Shown here: positions 7,830 through 14,631 of the stretch, piece after piece | Layout: each line of letters begins with the position of its first letter | Numbering within the stretch: position 1 is the stretch's first letter | NCBI RefSeq assembly: GCF_014108865.1 | Contig: NZ_CP053928.1 | Span: 3,038,001-3,102,000 of the forward strand | Origin: Nocardioides sp. WS12 | GTDB lineage: Bacteria > Actinomycetota > Actinomycetes > Propionibacteriales > Nocardioidaceae | Length of the DNA: 64,000 nt | Reading direction: 5' to 3' | Notes under the pieces: model-generated | Seen by the model: only the letters and a program-made list of their open reading frames with translations | What the model was told of the DNA's origin: nothing | Database searches by the model: none | Position numbers and translations under genes: made by a program

Positions 7830-8889
7830 CGTCGCTGCCATCCTGCTCGCGGTCTTCCTGCTCGCCGCCAACGCGTTCTTCGTCGGTGCCGAGTTCGCCC
7901 TGATCTCCGCACGCCGCAGCCAGATCGAACCCCGTGCCCAGGCCGGTTCCCGGATGGCCAAGATCACCCTCGCGGCCATGGAGCGCGTCTCGCAGATGAT
8001 GGCGGGCGCCCAACTGGGCATCACCATCTGTTCGCTGGGCCTCGGTGCGGTGGGGGAGCCGGCCCTGGCCCACCTGATCGAGCCGGTCTTCCACGAGCTC
8101 CACATGCCTGACGCATGGCTGCACCCGGTCGCCTTCGTGATCGCGATGACGATCGTGGTGTTCCTGCACGTCGTCCTCGGCGAGATGGTGCCCAAGAACC
8201 TCGCCATCGCCGGCCCGGACCGTGCGGCCCTGGTCCTCGGGCCACCGATGTACGGCATCGTGCTGGTGCTGCGCCCGATCATCGTGGTGATCAACGCTTT
8301 CGCGAACGGCATCCTGCGGCTGCTCAACATCGAGCCCAAGGACGAGATCGGCAGTACGTACACCCGCGAGGAGGTCGCCGCGCTGGTGGAGGAGTCCCAC
8401 GGCGAGGGCCTGCTCGCCGAGGACGAGTACGGCCGCCTCTCCGGTGCCCTCGGCTTCACCGAGAAGACGATCGCGTCGGTGACGATGCGCCAGGACTCCC
8501 TGGCAACGGTGGTGCGCGGTTCGACCGGGGCCGACGTCGAGGCGATCTGTGCAGCGACCGGCTTCAGCCGCTTCCCGGTGGTGTCGGACGGCACGGAGGG
8601 ACCGAGCGAACTGATCGGCTACCTGCACATCAAGGACGTCCTCGAGCCCGACGAGGAGCGGCGGATGCGCCCGGTGGGGGACCGCTGGATCCGTCCGTTC
8701 GCAACCGTCACCCCGGACACCCCCTTGCACGATGCCCTCGAAGTCCTCCAGCGCCGCGGCGCTCACATGGCCCGGGTCGTGGAGGCCGACGGTACGACGC
8801 TCGGCGTCGCCGCACTCGAGGACGTGATCGAAGAACTCGTCGGCGTCATCCGCGACGCGGCGCACTCGGACGAGCAGGCGGCCAACTAG
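7822..8889 (+). CDS. hemolysin-family CNNM/CorC membrane protein, second of a pair
   Basis: A 355-residue paralogue of the preceding gene: a DUF21 membrane domain (FVGAEFALISARRSQIE, GEMVPKNLAIAGP) followed by two CBS repeats (ASVTMRQDSLATV; HMARVVEADGTTLGVAALEDVIEELVG). It is shorter than its partner and ends soon after the second CBS domain, so it lacks the C-terminal CorC/HlyC domain. The paired arrangement, one long and one short, is common in Actinobacteria and suggests a heteromer, which is inference. The phosphatidyltransferase gene begins two bases after its stop. Confidence 0.85.
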   Translation: MSDVAAILLAVFLLAANAFFVGAEFALISARRSQIEPRAQAGSRMAKITLAAMERVSQMMAGAQLGITICSLGLGAVGEPALAHLIEPVFHELHMPDAWLHPVAFVIAMTIVVFLHVVLGEMVPKNLAIAGPDRAALVLGPPMYGIVLVLRPIIVVINAFANGILRLLNIEPKDEIGSTYTREEVAALVEESHGEGLLAEDEYGRLSGALGFTEKTIASVTMRQDSLATVVRGSTGADVEAICAATGFSRFPVVSDGTEGPSELIGYLHIKDVLEPDEERRMRPVGDRWIRPFATVTPDTPLHDALEVLQRRGAHMARVVEADGTTLGVAALEDVIEELVGVIRDAAHSDEQAAN

Positions 8890-8890
8890 G

Positions 8891-9523
8891 GTGGCGATCG
8901 TGGGTGCACCCGAGACGCGCGACGAACCTGCCGCGGGCCGTCAGGTGCTGACCGTTCCCAACGTGATCAGTGCCTCGCGACTGCTCGGCGTTCCCCTTTT
9001 CCTGTGGCTGGTGCTCGGCCCGGAGGCCGACGTCTGGGCACTGGTCGTCCTGATGGTCGCCGGCGGGACCGACTTCCTCGACGGCTGGTTGGCACGCAAG
9101 CTCAACCAGCAGTCCGAGTTGGGTCGACTGCTCGACCCGGTCGCCGACCGGTTCTACATCCTCGCCGTGGTGATCGGTCTCGCGATGCGCGACGTCATCC
9201 CGTGGTGGGTCGCGGCCTCACTGCCGTTGCGCGACCTGCTGCTGTGGGGGCTCGTGCCGCTGCTGCGGACCCGTGGTTACAGCGCGTTGCCCGTGCACTT
9301 CCTGGGCAAGGCCGCGACCTTCAACCTGCTCTACGCCTTCCCGTTGCTGTTCCTCGGCGACGGAGAAGGCACCGTCGCCACGCTCGCGCAGATCTTCGGG
9401 TGGTCGCTCGCGTTGTGGGGGATCGGTCTCTACTGGTGGGCCGGCGTCCTCTACGCGTGGCAGGTGCGCAAGCTCCTCGCCACCACCGAACGCCGCCCCC
9501 GGGGAGCGGGTTCGCGTGAGTGA
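8891..9523 (+). CDS. CDP-alcohol phosphatidyltransferase (PgsA2-like)
   Basis: A 210-residue integral membrane enzyme that would condense CDP-diacylglycerol with an alcohol such as glycerol phosphate or inositol phosphate. The full family signature D-x2-DG-x2-AR-x8-G-x3-D-x3-D is present: DFLDGWLAR, then eight residues, then GRLLDPVAD. Five to six hydrophobic segments flank it. In M. tuberculosis the gene at this syntenic position is Rv1822 (pgsA2). The start is GTG at 8891, with another in-frame GTG slightly downstream. It overlaps the next gene (DUF881) by eight bases, so it heads a tightly packed operon. Confidence 0.85.
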   Translation: MAIVGAPETRDEPAAGRQVLTVPNVISASRLLGVPLFLWLVLGPEADVWALVVLMVAGGTDFLDGWLARKLNQQSELGRLLDPVADRFYILAVVIGLAMRDVIPWWVAASLPLRDLLLWGLVPLLRTRGYSALPVHFLGKAATFNLLYAFPLLFLGDGEGTVATLAQIFGWSLALWGIGLYWWAGVLYAWQVRKLLATTERRPRGAGSRE

Positions 9524-10361
9524 CACGATCGACCGGACCAGGACTCCGCTGCTGACCCTGATCACGCTGGAGGCGCTCGACCGCGACTACCAGGCGGCTG
9601 CGTCCCGACGCGGTGTCGACACCCGTGAAGGAGCCGGCTCACGGGTTGCGGTCGTCCTCGTCATGGCTGCCTTCGCGATGCTCGTGACCGTCGCCGCTGT
9701 ACAGACTTCGCAGAATGCCGACGTCGACGACGCGAGTCGGGCCAGCCTGATCTCGCGGATCGAGTCGCGGCGCGCCGTGGTCGGAGACCTGCAGGCCGAC
9801 ATCGCTGACCAGCGCGCGGCCAACACCGCTGCGGAGGCGACCCTCCGGTCCCTGGGTTCTCGGTACGGCGACACCCAGGCCGACGCCACGGCGATCGGCG
9901 CACTCACCGGCTTCGAGCCGGTCACCGGTGACGGCATCCGCGCCACTCTCGACAATCCGCCCAACGCCGGCGAGGACGACGCCGTCGTGCGCGACACCGA
10001 CCTGGCCCTGCTGGCCAACGGGTTCTGGGCCGCCGGTGCCGAAGCGATCTCCATCAACGGCCAGCGACTGTCTCCGATGAGCGGCATCCGCAACTCCGGC
10101 GAGCCCGTCGAGGTCAACGGCATCGGCATCGCGCCGCCGTACACGATTCTGGTGGTCGGCAACCAGCGGACCTTGTCGGCCAACTTCATCGACACCTCCA
10201 GTGGTCTCCAGTTCCTCGCGCTGAAGGACCAGTACGGCTTCCCGTACCGGGCGGACAACGAGGACGACCTGCACCTGCCGGCGGCACCCGCGTCGACCCG
10301 ACAGCTACGGTCGGCCACGGTCCTGAGCAATCCCAAGATCGAAGGAGGTGAGGCACCGTGA
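9516..10361 (+). CDS. DUF881 membrane protein (first copy, Rv1823-like)
   Basis: A 281-residue protein. The GTG at 9516 is chosen because it overlaps the previous stop and yields the expected short cytoplasmic tail, then one transmembrane segment (VAVVLVMAAFAMLVTVAAV, about residues 44-62), a coiled-coil-prone stretch (SRASLISRIESRRAVVGDLQ), and the DUF881 domain ending near residue 240 (GAEAISINGQRLSPMSGIRN). DUF881 proteins flank a DUF1290 protein here as in M. tuberculosis Rv1823-Rv1825; similar genes occur near divisome genes in Bacillus-type bacteria. Function is unknown; an envelope or division role is inferred. The stop overlaps the next start (GTGA). Confidence 0.8.
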   Translation: MSDTIDRTRTPLLTLITLEALDRDYQAAASRRGVDTREGAGSRVAVVLVMAAFAMLVTVAAVQTSQNADVDDASRASLISRIESRRAVVGDLQADIADQRAANTAAEATLRSLGSRYGDTQADATAIGALTGFEPVTGDGIRATLDNPPNAGEDDAVVRDTDLALLANGFWAAGAEAISINGQRLSPMSGIRNSGEPVEVNGIGIAPPYTILVVGNQRTLSANFIDTSSGLQFLALKDQYGFPYRADNEDDLHLPAAPASTRQLRSATVLSNPKIEGGEAP

Positions 10362-10690
10362 TCGCCGTTCTCGGTCTGCTCGTGGGCGTGACTCTCGGAT
10401 TCGTGCTGTCTCCCGATGTCCCGCAGTCGCTGGAGTTCTACCTGCCCATCGCGGTGGTCGCTGCGCTCGACGCGGTGTTCGGCGCGCTGCGTGCGTATCT
10501 GGACGGCATCTTCGACGACAAGGTCTTCGTCGTCTCGTTCCTCAGCAACGTGGTGATCGCGGCCGGCATCGTCTACCTCGGTGACCGCCTCGGCGTCGGT
10601 GGCCAGCTCTCGACCGGTGTCATCGTCGTCCTCGGGATCCGGATCTTCACCAACGCAGCCGCCATCCGGAGGCACTTGTTCCATGCCTGA
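10358..10690 (+). CDS. sbp: small basic protein family (DUF1290) membrane protein
   Basis: A 110-residue protein with four hydrophobic segments: IAVLGLLVGVTLGFVLSP, FYLPIAVVAALDAVFGALRAYL, VVSFLSNVVIAAGIVYLGDRLG and TGVIVVLGIRIFTNAAAIRRHLF. This is the pattern of the small basic protein family. Start GTG overlaps the preceding DUF881 stop, and the stop overlaps the next start by eight bases, so all three are translationally coupled. It is always found with DUF881 partners, which implies a complex in the cytoplasmic membrane. Its molecular role is not known. Confidence 0.85.
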   Translation: MIAVLGLLVGVTLGFVLSPDVPQSLEFYLPIAVVAALDAVFGALRAYLDGIFDDKVFVVSFLSNVVIAAGIVYLGDRLGVGGQLSTGVIVVLGIRIFTNAAAIRRHLFHA

Positions 10691-11432
10691 GGAGAGCCCC
10701 ACCAGCCCCGCGAACACGGCCACCGACCGCCTCATGCAGGCGCTCCTGCGGCCCTCTCGCAAGCAGGTCGTTGCCGGCCTGCTGCTGGCGTTGCTCGGGT
10801 TCGCCGCGGTCACCCAGGTGCGGGTGACGGGCACCGACGAGACCTACGCCGGCCTGCGGCAACAGGACCTCATCGACCTGCTCGACGGACTTGCCGGCAC
10901 GCGCCAGCGTGCGGAAGCCGAAGTCGATCGCCTCGAAGACGTCGCCGCCGGCCTCCGTGACGACTCGACCAAACGGCAGACCGCGCTCGAACAGGCGCAG
11001 AAGTCGGTCGACAACCTCAACATCCTCGCGGGGCTCGTGCCCGTGACCGGCCCCGGCATCCGGGTCACGATCACCGAGATCGACGGCCGACTGACCCTGG
11101 CATCCCTGCTCGACACGATCCAGGAGTTGCGCACGGTCGGTGCCGAGGCGATCGCGATCAACGGCACCGTGCGCGTCGTCGCCCAGACCTCCTTCGCGGA
11201 GACCGAGGGCGGCTTCACCGTCGACGGCGAGCAGGTCGAGGCGCCGTACGTCATCGATGTCATCGGCGAACCGGGTGTGCTCGGGGGTGCGCTGACGTTC
11301 GCGCTGGGGCCGAAGAAACAGATCGAGGAGGACGGCGCCCGCATCGAAGCGCGCGAACTGAAAGCGATCGACATCGAAGCTGTTGCGCGACGCGACCGGC
11401 CTCGGTACGCCGCCCCTGACCAGGGGCAGTAA
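10683..11432 (+). CDS. DUF881 membrane protein (second copy, Rv1825-like)
   Basis: A 249-residue protein: a cytoplasmic tail, one transmembrane segment ([20 protein letters not shown]), a coiled-coil region at about residues 60-115 ([20 protein letters not shown]) and the DUF881 domain ([32 protein letters not shown]). The ATG at 10683 lies inside the end of the DUF1290 gene and gives the expected N-terminus. It is a paralogue of the gene at 9516. The two copies sandwiching DUF1290 suggest a hetero-oligomeric membrane assembly, which is inference. Confidence 0.85.
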   Translation: MPEESPTSPANTATDRLMQALLRPSRKQVVAGLLLALLGFAAVTQVRVTGTDETYAGLRQQDLIDLLDGLAGTRQRAEAEVDRLEDVAAGLRDDSTKRQTALEQAQKSVDNLNILAGLVPVTGPGIRVTITEIDGRLTLASLLDTIQELRTVGAEAIAINGTVRVVAQTSFAETEGGFTVDGEQVEAPYVIDVIGEPGVLGGALTFALGPKKQIEEDGARIEARELKAIDIEAVARRDRPRYAAPDQGQ

Positions 11433-11442
11433 TCTTCTGGCC

Positions 11443-11832
11443 ATGACGAACCCCGCCGAGCTGAAGTACACCGTCGAGCACGAGTGGCTGCGTGAGCCCG
11501 GGGAGGTCGCCGGGTCCGTCCGGGTCGGCATCACCGACTTCGCGCAGGAAGCCCTCGGCGACATCGTCTACGTCTCGCTCCCCGAGGTCGGTGCCGCCGT
11601 CAGCGCCGGCACCCCTTGCGGTGAGCTCGAGTCGACCAAGTCGGTCAGCGACGTCTACGCGCCGGTCACCGGCGAGATCGTTGCCGTCAACGAGGCGCTC
11701 GATGCCACCCCCGAACTGGTCAACAACGACCCCTACGGTGCCGGCTGGCTGTTCGAAGTCGTGCCCGCAGACGGCACCCAGGTGGACGGATTGCTCGACG
11801 CGTCCGCATATGAGGCCCAGCTCGACACCTGA
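11443..11832 (+). CDS. gcvH: glycine cleavage system H protein
   Basis: A 129-residue lipoyl carrier that shuttles the aminomethyl group between P, T and L proteins of the glycine cleavage system. The lipoylation site is Lys66 in [10 protein letters not shown], with the conserved YTVEHEWL start and the [12 protein letters not shown] and [14 protein letters not shown] regions. Length is typical. The ATG at 11443 is the only start that gives the family N-terminus. It sits ten bases after the DUF881 gene and 49 bases before the FHA gene. The P-protein lies 2.8 kb downstream under a glycine riboswitch; gcvH itself has no riboswitch of its own here. gcvT is not in the window. Confidence 0.95.
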   Translation: MTNPAELKYTVEHEWLREPGEVAGSVRVGITDFAQEALGDIVYVSLPEVGAAVSAGTPCGELESTKSVSDVYAPVTGEIVAVNEALDATPELVNNDPYGAGWLFEVVPADGTQVDGLLDASAYEAQLDT

Positions 11833-11881
11833 TCGGGTACGTTCGTCAACGACCAATCCGGACCCTTCAAGGAGCCCCCTG

Positions 11882-12406
11882 ATGCCGTTCTGCACCGCCT
11901 GTGGTCGGCAGAACCCCGATGATGCGCGGTTCTGCTCCCAGTGCGGCAACCGCCTGGTGGAGCAGGACGCGTCGACGCCCGCCGTCAGCGACGCGACCGC
12001 CACCATCCAGTTCGGTGCCGGTGCCTCCGCCGGTGACCGCGTGGAGACCTCTGACCGCGCGCTCAGCCCCGTGGATGCTGCTGCGGTCGATGCGCTGCCG
12101 ACCGGACACGCCCTGCTGGTCGTCCAGAAGGGCCCCGGTTCCGGGAGCCGTTTCCTGCTGGACGCCGACGAGGTGACGGCCGGACGCCACCCGGAGAGCG
12201 GGATCTTCCTCGACGACGTCACCGTCTCCCGTCGCCACGCCGTGTTCCGTCGTGACGGCGGCACCTTCACGGTCGAGGACGCAGGCAGCCTCAACGGCAC
12301 CTACGTCAACCGCGACCGGATCGAGAAGACGCAACTCACGGACAGCGACGAGGTCCAGGTCGGGAAGTACCGGCTGGTCTTCTTCTCCGGTCACGAGAGC
12401 CTCTGA
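11882..12406 (+). CDS. garA: GarA/OdhI-like FHA-domain regulator with N-terminal zinc ribbon
   Basis: A 174-residue protein. Residues 1-25 form a zinc ribbon with two CxxC pairs (FCTACG and FCSQCG). A flexible region with a possible kinase-target motif (DATATIQF, residues 37-44) follows, then a C-terminal FHA domain (TAGRHPESGIFLDDVTVSRR, HAVFRR, LNGTYVNRDRIE) that keeps the Gly-Arg, Ser-Arg-His and Asn-Gly phosphopeptide residues. GarA/OdhI proteins inhibit 2-oxoglutarate dehydrogenase and related enzymes until phosphorylated at an ETTSV-type motif by PknB/PknG. That motif is not present in its standard form here. Position after gcvH matches Rv1827. Confidence 0.85.
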   Translation: MPFCTACGRQNPDDARFCSQCGNRLVEQDASTPAVSDATATIQFGAGASAGDRVETSDRALSPVDAAAVDALPTGHALLVVQKGPGSGSRFLLDADEVTAGRHPESGIFLDDVTVSRRHAVFRRDGGTFTVEDAGSLNGTYVNRDRIEKTQLTDSDEVQVGKYRLVFFSGHESL

Positions 12407-12408
12407 GC

Positions 12409-13146
12409 ATGGCCGTGGCCTTTGCCCGCGGCGAGCGGGAGCCCCTGCTCAACATCGGACAGGTCCTGGACATGCTGGAGCCCGACTTCGGCGGGCTGAT
12501 CAGCATTTCGAAGTTGCGTGGCCTCGAGGACGACGGGCTGATCAAGCCCGATCGCACCGCCGCGGGGTACCGCAAGTTCTCCCACGCCGACGTGGAGCGG
12601 TTGCGCTACATCCTGCGGATGCAGCGCGACCACTACCTGCCCCGACGCGTGATCCGCGAACACCTCGACGCCATGGACCGTGGCCTCGAGCCCCCCGCAC
12701 CCGACCCCGTCGTGCCCACGGTGCCCAAGGTGGCCATCGGCGTGGACGGCCTGCCCGCGCCCGAGTCGTTCCGTCGTACCGACAAGCTGCGACTCTCGCG
12801 CAAGGAGCTCATCAAGGTGGCAGAGATCGACGAGAAGTTGCTCGGACAGCTCGAGGACTTCGCGCTGATCACCCCTTCTGCCACCGGGCACTACGACACC
12901 GATGCACTGGTGATTGCCCAGACGGCCCGTGAGCTCGCCGACTTCGGCATCGAGCCGCGGCACCTGCGCGCCTTCCGCACTGCCGCCGACCGCGAGGTCG
13001 GGTTGATCCAGCAGGTCGTTGCTCCCGTGCGCGGCAGTCGCGACGCCGGAGCAAGTGCCCGCGCCGACGAGGCCGTGGTCGAACTCGCGGCGCTCTCGGT
13101 GAGATTGCACGCAACTCTGGTCAAGGCTGGGCTCCGCCGCATCTAG
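12409..13146 (+). CDS. ftsR: MerR-family regulator FtsR (Rv1828-like)
   Basis: A 245-residue regulator with a MerR-type winged helix near the N-terminus (ISISKLRGLEDDGLIKPDRT, GYRKFSHADVERLRYI). A second conserved helical domain lies at about residues 130-200 (LSRKELIKVAEIDEKLLGQLEDF-like region). No effector-binding cysteines are evident. Homologues are Rv1828 of M. tuberculosis and FtsR of Corynebacterium, which activates ftsZ; transfer of that role here is inference from family and synteny. It begins two bases after garA, so the two share a transcript. Confidence 0.85.
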   Translation: MAVAFARGEREPLLNIGQVLDMLEPDFGGLISISKLRGLEDDGLIKPDRTAAGYRKFSHADVERLRYILRMQRDHYLPRRVIREHLDAMDRGLEPPAPDPVVPTVPKVAIGVDGLPAPESFRRTDKLRLSRKELIKVAEIDEKLLGQLEDFALITPSATGHYDTDALVIAQTARELADFGIEPRHLRAFRTAADREVGLIQQVVAPVRGSRDAGASARADEAVVELAALSVRLHATLVKAGLRRI

Positions 13147-13165
13147 ACCTGAGTACGCTGGGGGC

Positions 13166-13654
13166 ATGCGCGAGGTCGAGGTCCTGGGAGTCCGGGTGGA
13201 GATGCCGTCCAACCAGCCCATCGTCCTGCTCCGCGAGTCCAGCGGCGAGCGGTACCTGCCGATCTGGATCGGCGCCGTCGAGGCGACCGCGATCGCATTC
13301 GCCCAGCAGGGCGTGACACCGCCGCGGCCGCTGACCCACGACCTGATGCGCGACATCCTCACCGCCACCGGGACCGATCTCGACCAGGTCCGGATCACCG
13401 ACGTGAAGGACGGCGTCTTCTTCGCGACGCTGGTCTTCGCCTCCGGGGTGGAGGTCAGCGCGCGTCCGTCGGACTCGATCGCGCTCGCGTTGCGCACCGG
13501 CACCACCATCTACTGCGAGGACGCCGTTCTCGCCGAAGCCGGCATCGCAGCGCCGGCGGAGGAGGAGGACGAGGTCGAGCGGTTCCGCGAGTTCCTTGAC
13601 CACGTCTCTGCCGACGACTTCGAGGCCGAAGACCTCGGCCCCAGCGAGGGTTGA
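13166..13654 (+). CDS. DUF151 bifunctional nuclease family protein (Rv1829-like)
   Basis: A 162-residue protein of the DUF151 family, some of whose plant members have RNase and DNase activity. Recognised by the start VEMPSNQPIVLLRE, the block YLPIWIGAVEATAIAF and the stretch GVTPPRPLTHDLMRDIL, followed by an acidic C-terminal tail. Bacterial function is unsettled. It lies 19 bases after ftsR and is followed directly by a strong intrinsic terminator, so it is the last gene of the pgsA2-gcvH-garA-ftsR transcription block. Confidence 0.85.
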   Translation: MREVEVLGVRVEMPSNQPIVLLRESSGERYLPIWIGAVEATAIAFAQQGVTPPRPLTHDLMRDILTATGTDLDQVRITDVKDGVFFATLVFASGVEVSARPSDSIALALRTGTTIYCEDAVLAEAGIAAPAEEEDEVERFREFLDHVSADDFEAEDLGPSEG

Positions 13655-13662
13655 TTTAGAAG

Positions 13663-13698
13663 CCTCAGCCTCAACCTCACCTTGAGGCTGAGGGTTTT
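13663..13698 (+). terminator. rho-independent terminator after the DUF151 gene
   Basis: A perfect 12-bp stem (CCTCAGCCTCAA at 13663-13674 with TTGAGGCTGAGG at 13682-13693) around a seven-base loop, followed by GTTTT. It begins nine bases after the stop codon and closes the upstream operon before the MerR promoter. Confidence 0.9.
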
Positions 13699-13721
13699 CC
13701 ACGACACGCCCAGTGACGTCT

Positions 13722-13750
13722 TTGACCGACCCGGACTGCCGCCGTACCTT
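13722..13750 (+). promoter_or_regulatory. housekeeping-type promoter of the second MerR gene
   Basis: TTGACC at 13722-13727 and TACCTT at 13745-13750 are separated by 17 bases, a good fit to an actinobacterial primary-sigma promoter. It lies just after the terminator, predicts a transcript start near 13757, and so gives the MerR gene its own message. Confidence 0.65.
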
Positions 13751-13796
13751 GAAGTGTCGAATGACACGCATGAATGTTGGATCCCGTGGAGGACCA

Positions 13797-14402
13797 GTGA
13801 ACGAGCAGCAGCCGGAGACGGCACAGCAGTCCGCACAGCGTGATGCTGAGGCGGCCGCCGCCGCGGAGGAGCAAGGGCTCCTCTTCTCCGACGACGTTTC
13901 CCCGGTGCCGAGTGACCTCGGGTACCGCGGTCCGACGGCGTGCAACGCCGCGGGCATCACCTACCGCCAGCTGGACTACTGGGCGCGCACCGGGCTGATC
14001 GAGCCCAGCGTTCGCGGCGCCAAGGGCTCCGGCTCGCAGCGGCTCTACAGCTTCCGCGACATCCTGATCCTCAAGATCATCAAGCGCCTGCTCGACGCCG
14101 GAATCTCGCTGCAGCAGATCCGCACCGCGGTGAGCCACCTGCGCGAGCGCGGCACCGACGACCTGACCCAGGTCACCTTGATGAGTGACGGCGCCTCGGT
14201 CTACGAGTGCACGAGCAACGACGAGGTCATCGACCTCCTCCAGGGCGGCCAGGGCGTGTTCGGCATCGCGATCGGCGGCGTCTGGCGCGAGATCGAGGGC
14301 ACCCTCGCCCAGTTGCCGAGCGAGCACGCCGACGCCGAGGTCGGCGAGGCACTCGAGGGTGACGAGCTCGCCGCACGACGCGCGGCCAGGATCGTCAGCT
14401 GA
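13797..14402 (+). CDS. MerR-family regulator (Rv1830/ResR-like)
   Basis: A 201-residue regulator if the GTG at 13797 is used; GGAGGA at 13788-13793 supports it although the spacing is short. An in-frame ATG at 13761 would add twelve residues. The MerR helix-turn-helix is clear (TACNAAGITYRQLDYWARTG, GSQRLYSFRDILILKIIKRL), followed by a dimerisation helix and a compact C-terminal domain. The syntenic M. tuberculosis gene is Rv1830 (resR), tied to growth control after drug exposure; that role is not shown here. It has its own promoter and is followed by a terminator hairpin. Confidence 0.85.
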   Translation: MNEQQPETAQQSAQRDAEAAAAAEEQGLLFSDDVSPVPSDLGYRGPTACNAAGITYRQLDYWARTGLIEPSVRGAKGSGSQRLYSFRDILILKIIKRLLDAGISLQQIRTAVSHLRERGTDDLTQVTLMSDGASVYECTSNDEVIDLLQGGQGVFGIAIGGVWREIEGTLAQLPSEHADAEVGEALEGDELAARRAARIVS

Positions 14403-14422
14403 ACTGAGCCAGTCTTTCCAAC

Positions 14423-14453
14423 AAGAGCCACCCTGCGCTGTAGGGTGGCTCTT
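14423..14453 (+). terminator. hairpin terminator between the MerR gene and the glycine riboswitch
   Basis: A perfect 12-bp stem (AAGAGCCACCCT at 14423-14434, AGGGTGGCTCTT at 14442-14453) with a seven-base loop, followed by GCTGTTG. The U-run is weak, but the stem is long and placed 20 bases after the MerR stop. Confidence 0.75.
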
Positions 14454-14463
14454 GCTGTTGATG

Positions 14464-14574
14464 CTGCACGGGAGAGTCAGGCCCGAGCCTGCGCCGAAGG
14501 GGCAATTCCTCCCCGGAACCTCTCAGGCGCCCGGACCGTGCGGAGCAGGCAACTGTGGAGCTGCACCGGTGCAG
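14464..14574 (+). promoter_or_regulatory. glycine riboswitch (gcvT motif) controlling gcvP
   Basis: The conserved glycine-aptamer blocks appear in order: GGGAGAG (14470-14476), GCGCCGAAGGGGCAA (14491-14505), CTCTCAGGC (14520-14528), GGACCGTGCGG (14533-14543) and ACTGTGGAG (14552-14560). Only one full aptamer is present, so this is a singlet. CTGCAC at 14464-14469 can pair with GTGCAG at 14569-14574 to close the domain, while CTGCA at 14561-14565 can pair locally with TGCAG at 14570-14574. This competing hairpin is a candidate switch, or a ghost-aptamer stem as known for singlets. Glycine should turn on gcvP, as the family usually does. Confidence 0.9.
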
Positions 14575-14631
14575 TGACAGAGGGGGAGGGATTCGATCTC
14601 TCTTTGTCGATCCCCAAGGACCCGCCTGCTC

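Noticed and set aside
14561..14631. A second, tandem glycine aptamer
   Set aside because: After 14560 none of the conserved aptamer blocks recurs; only a short hairpin is present.
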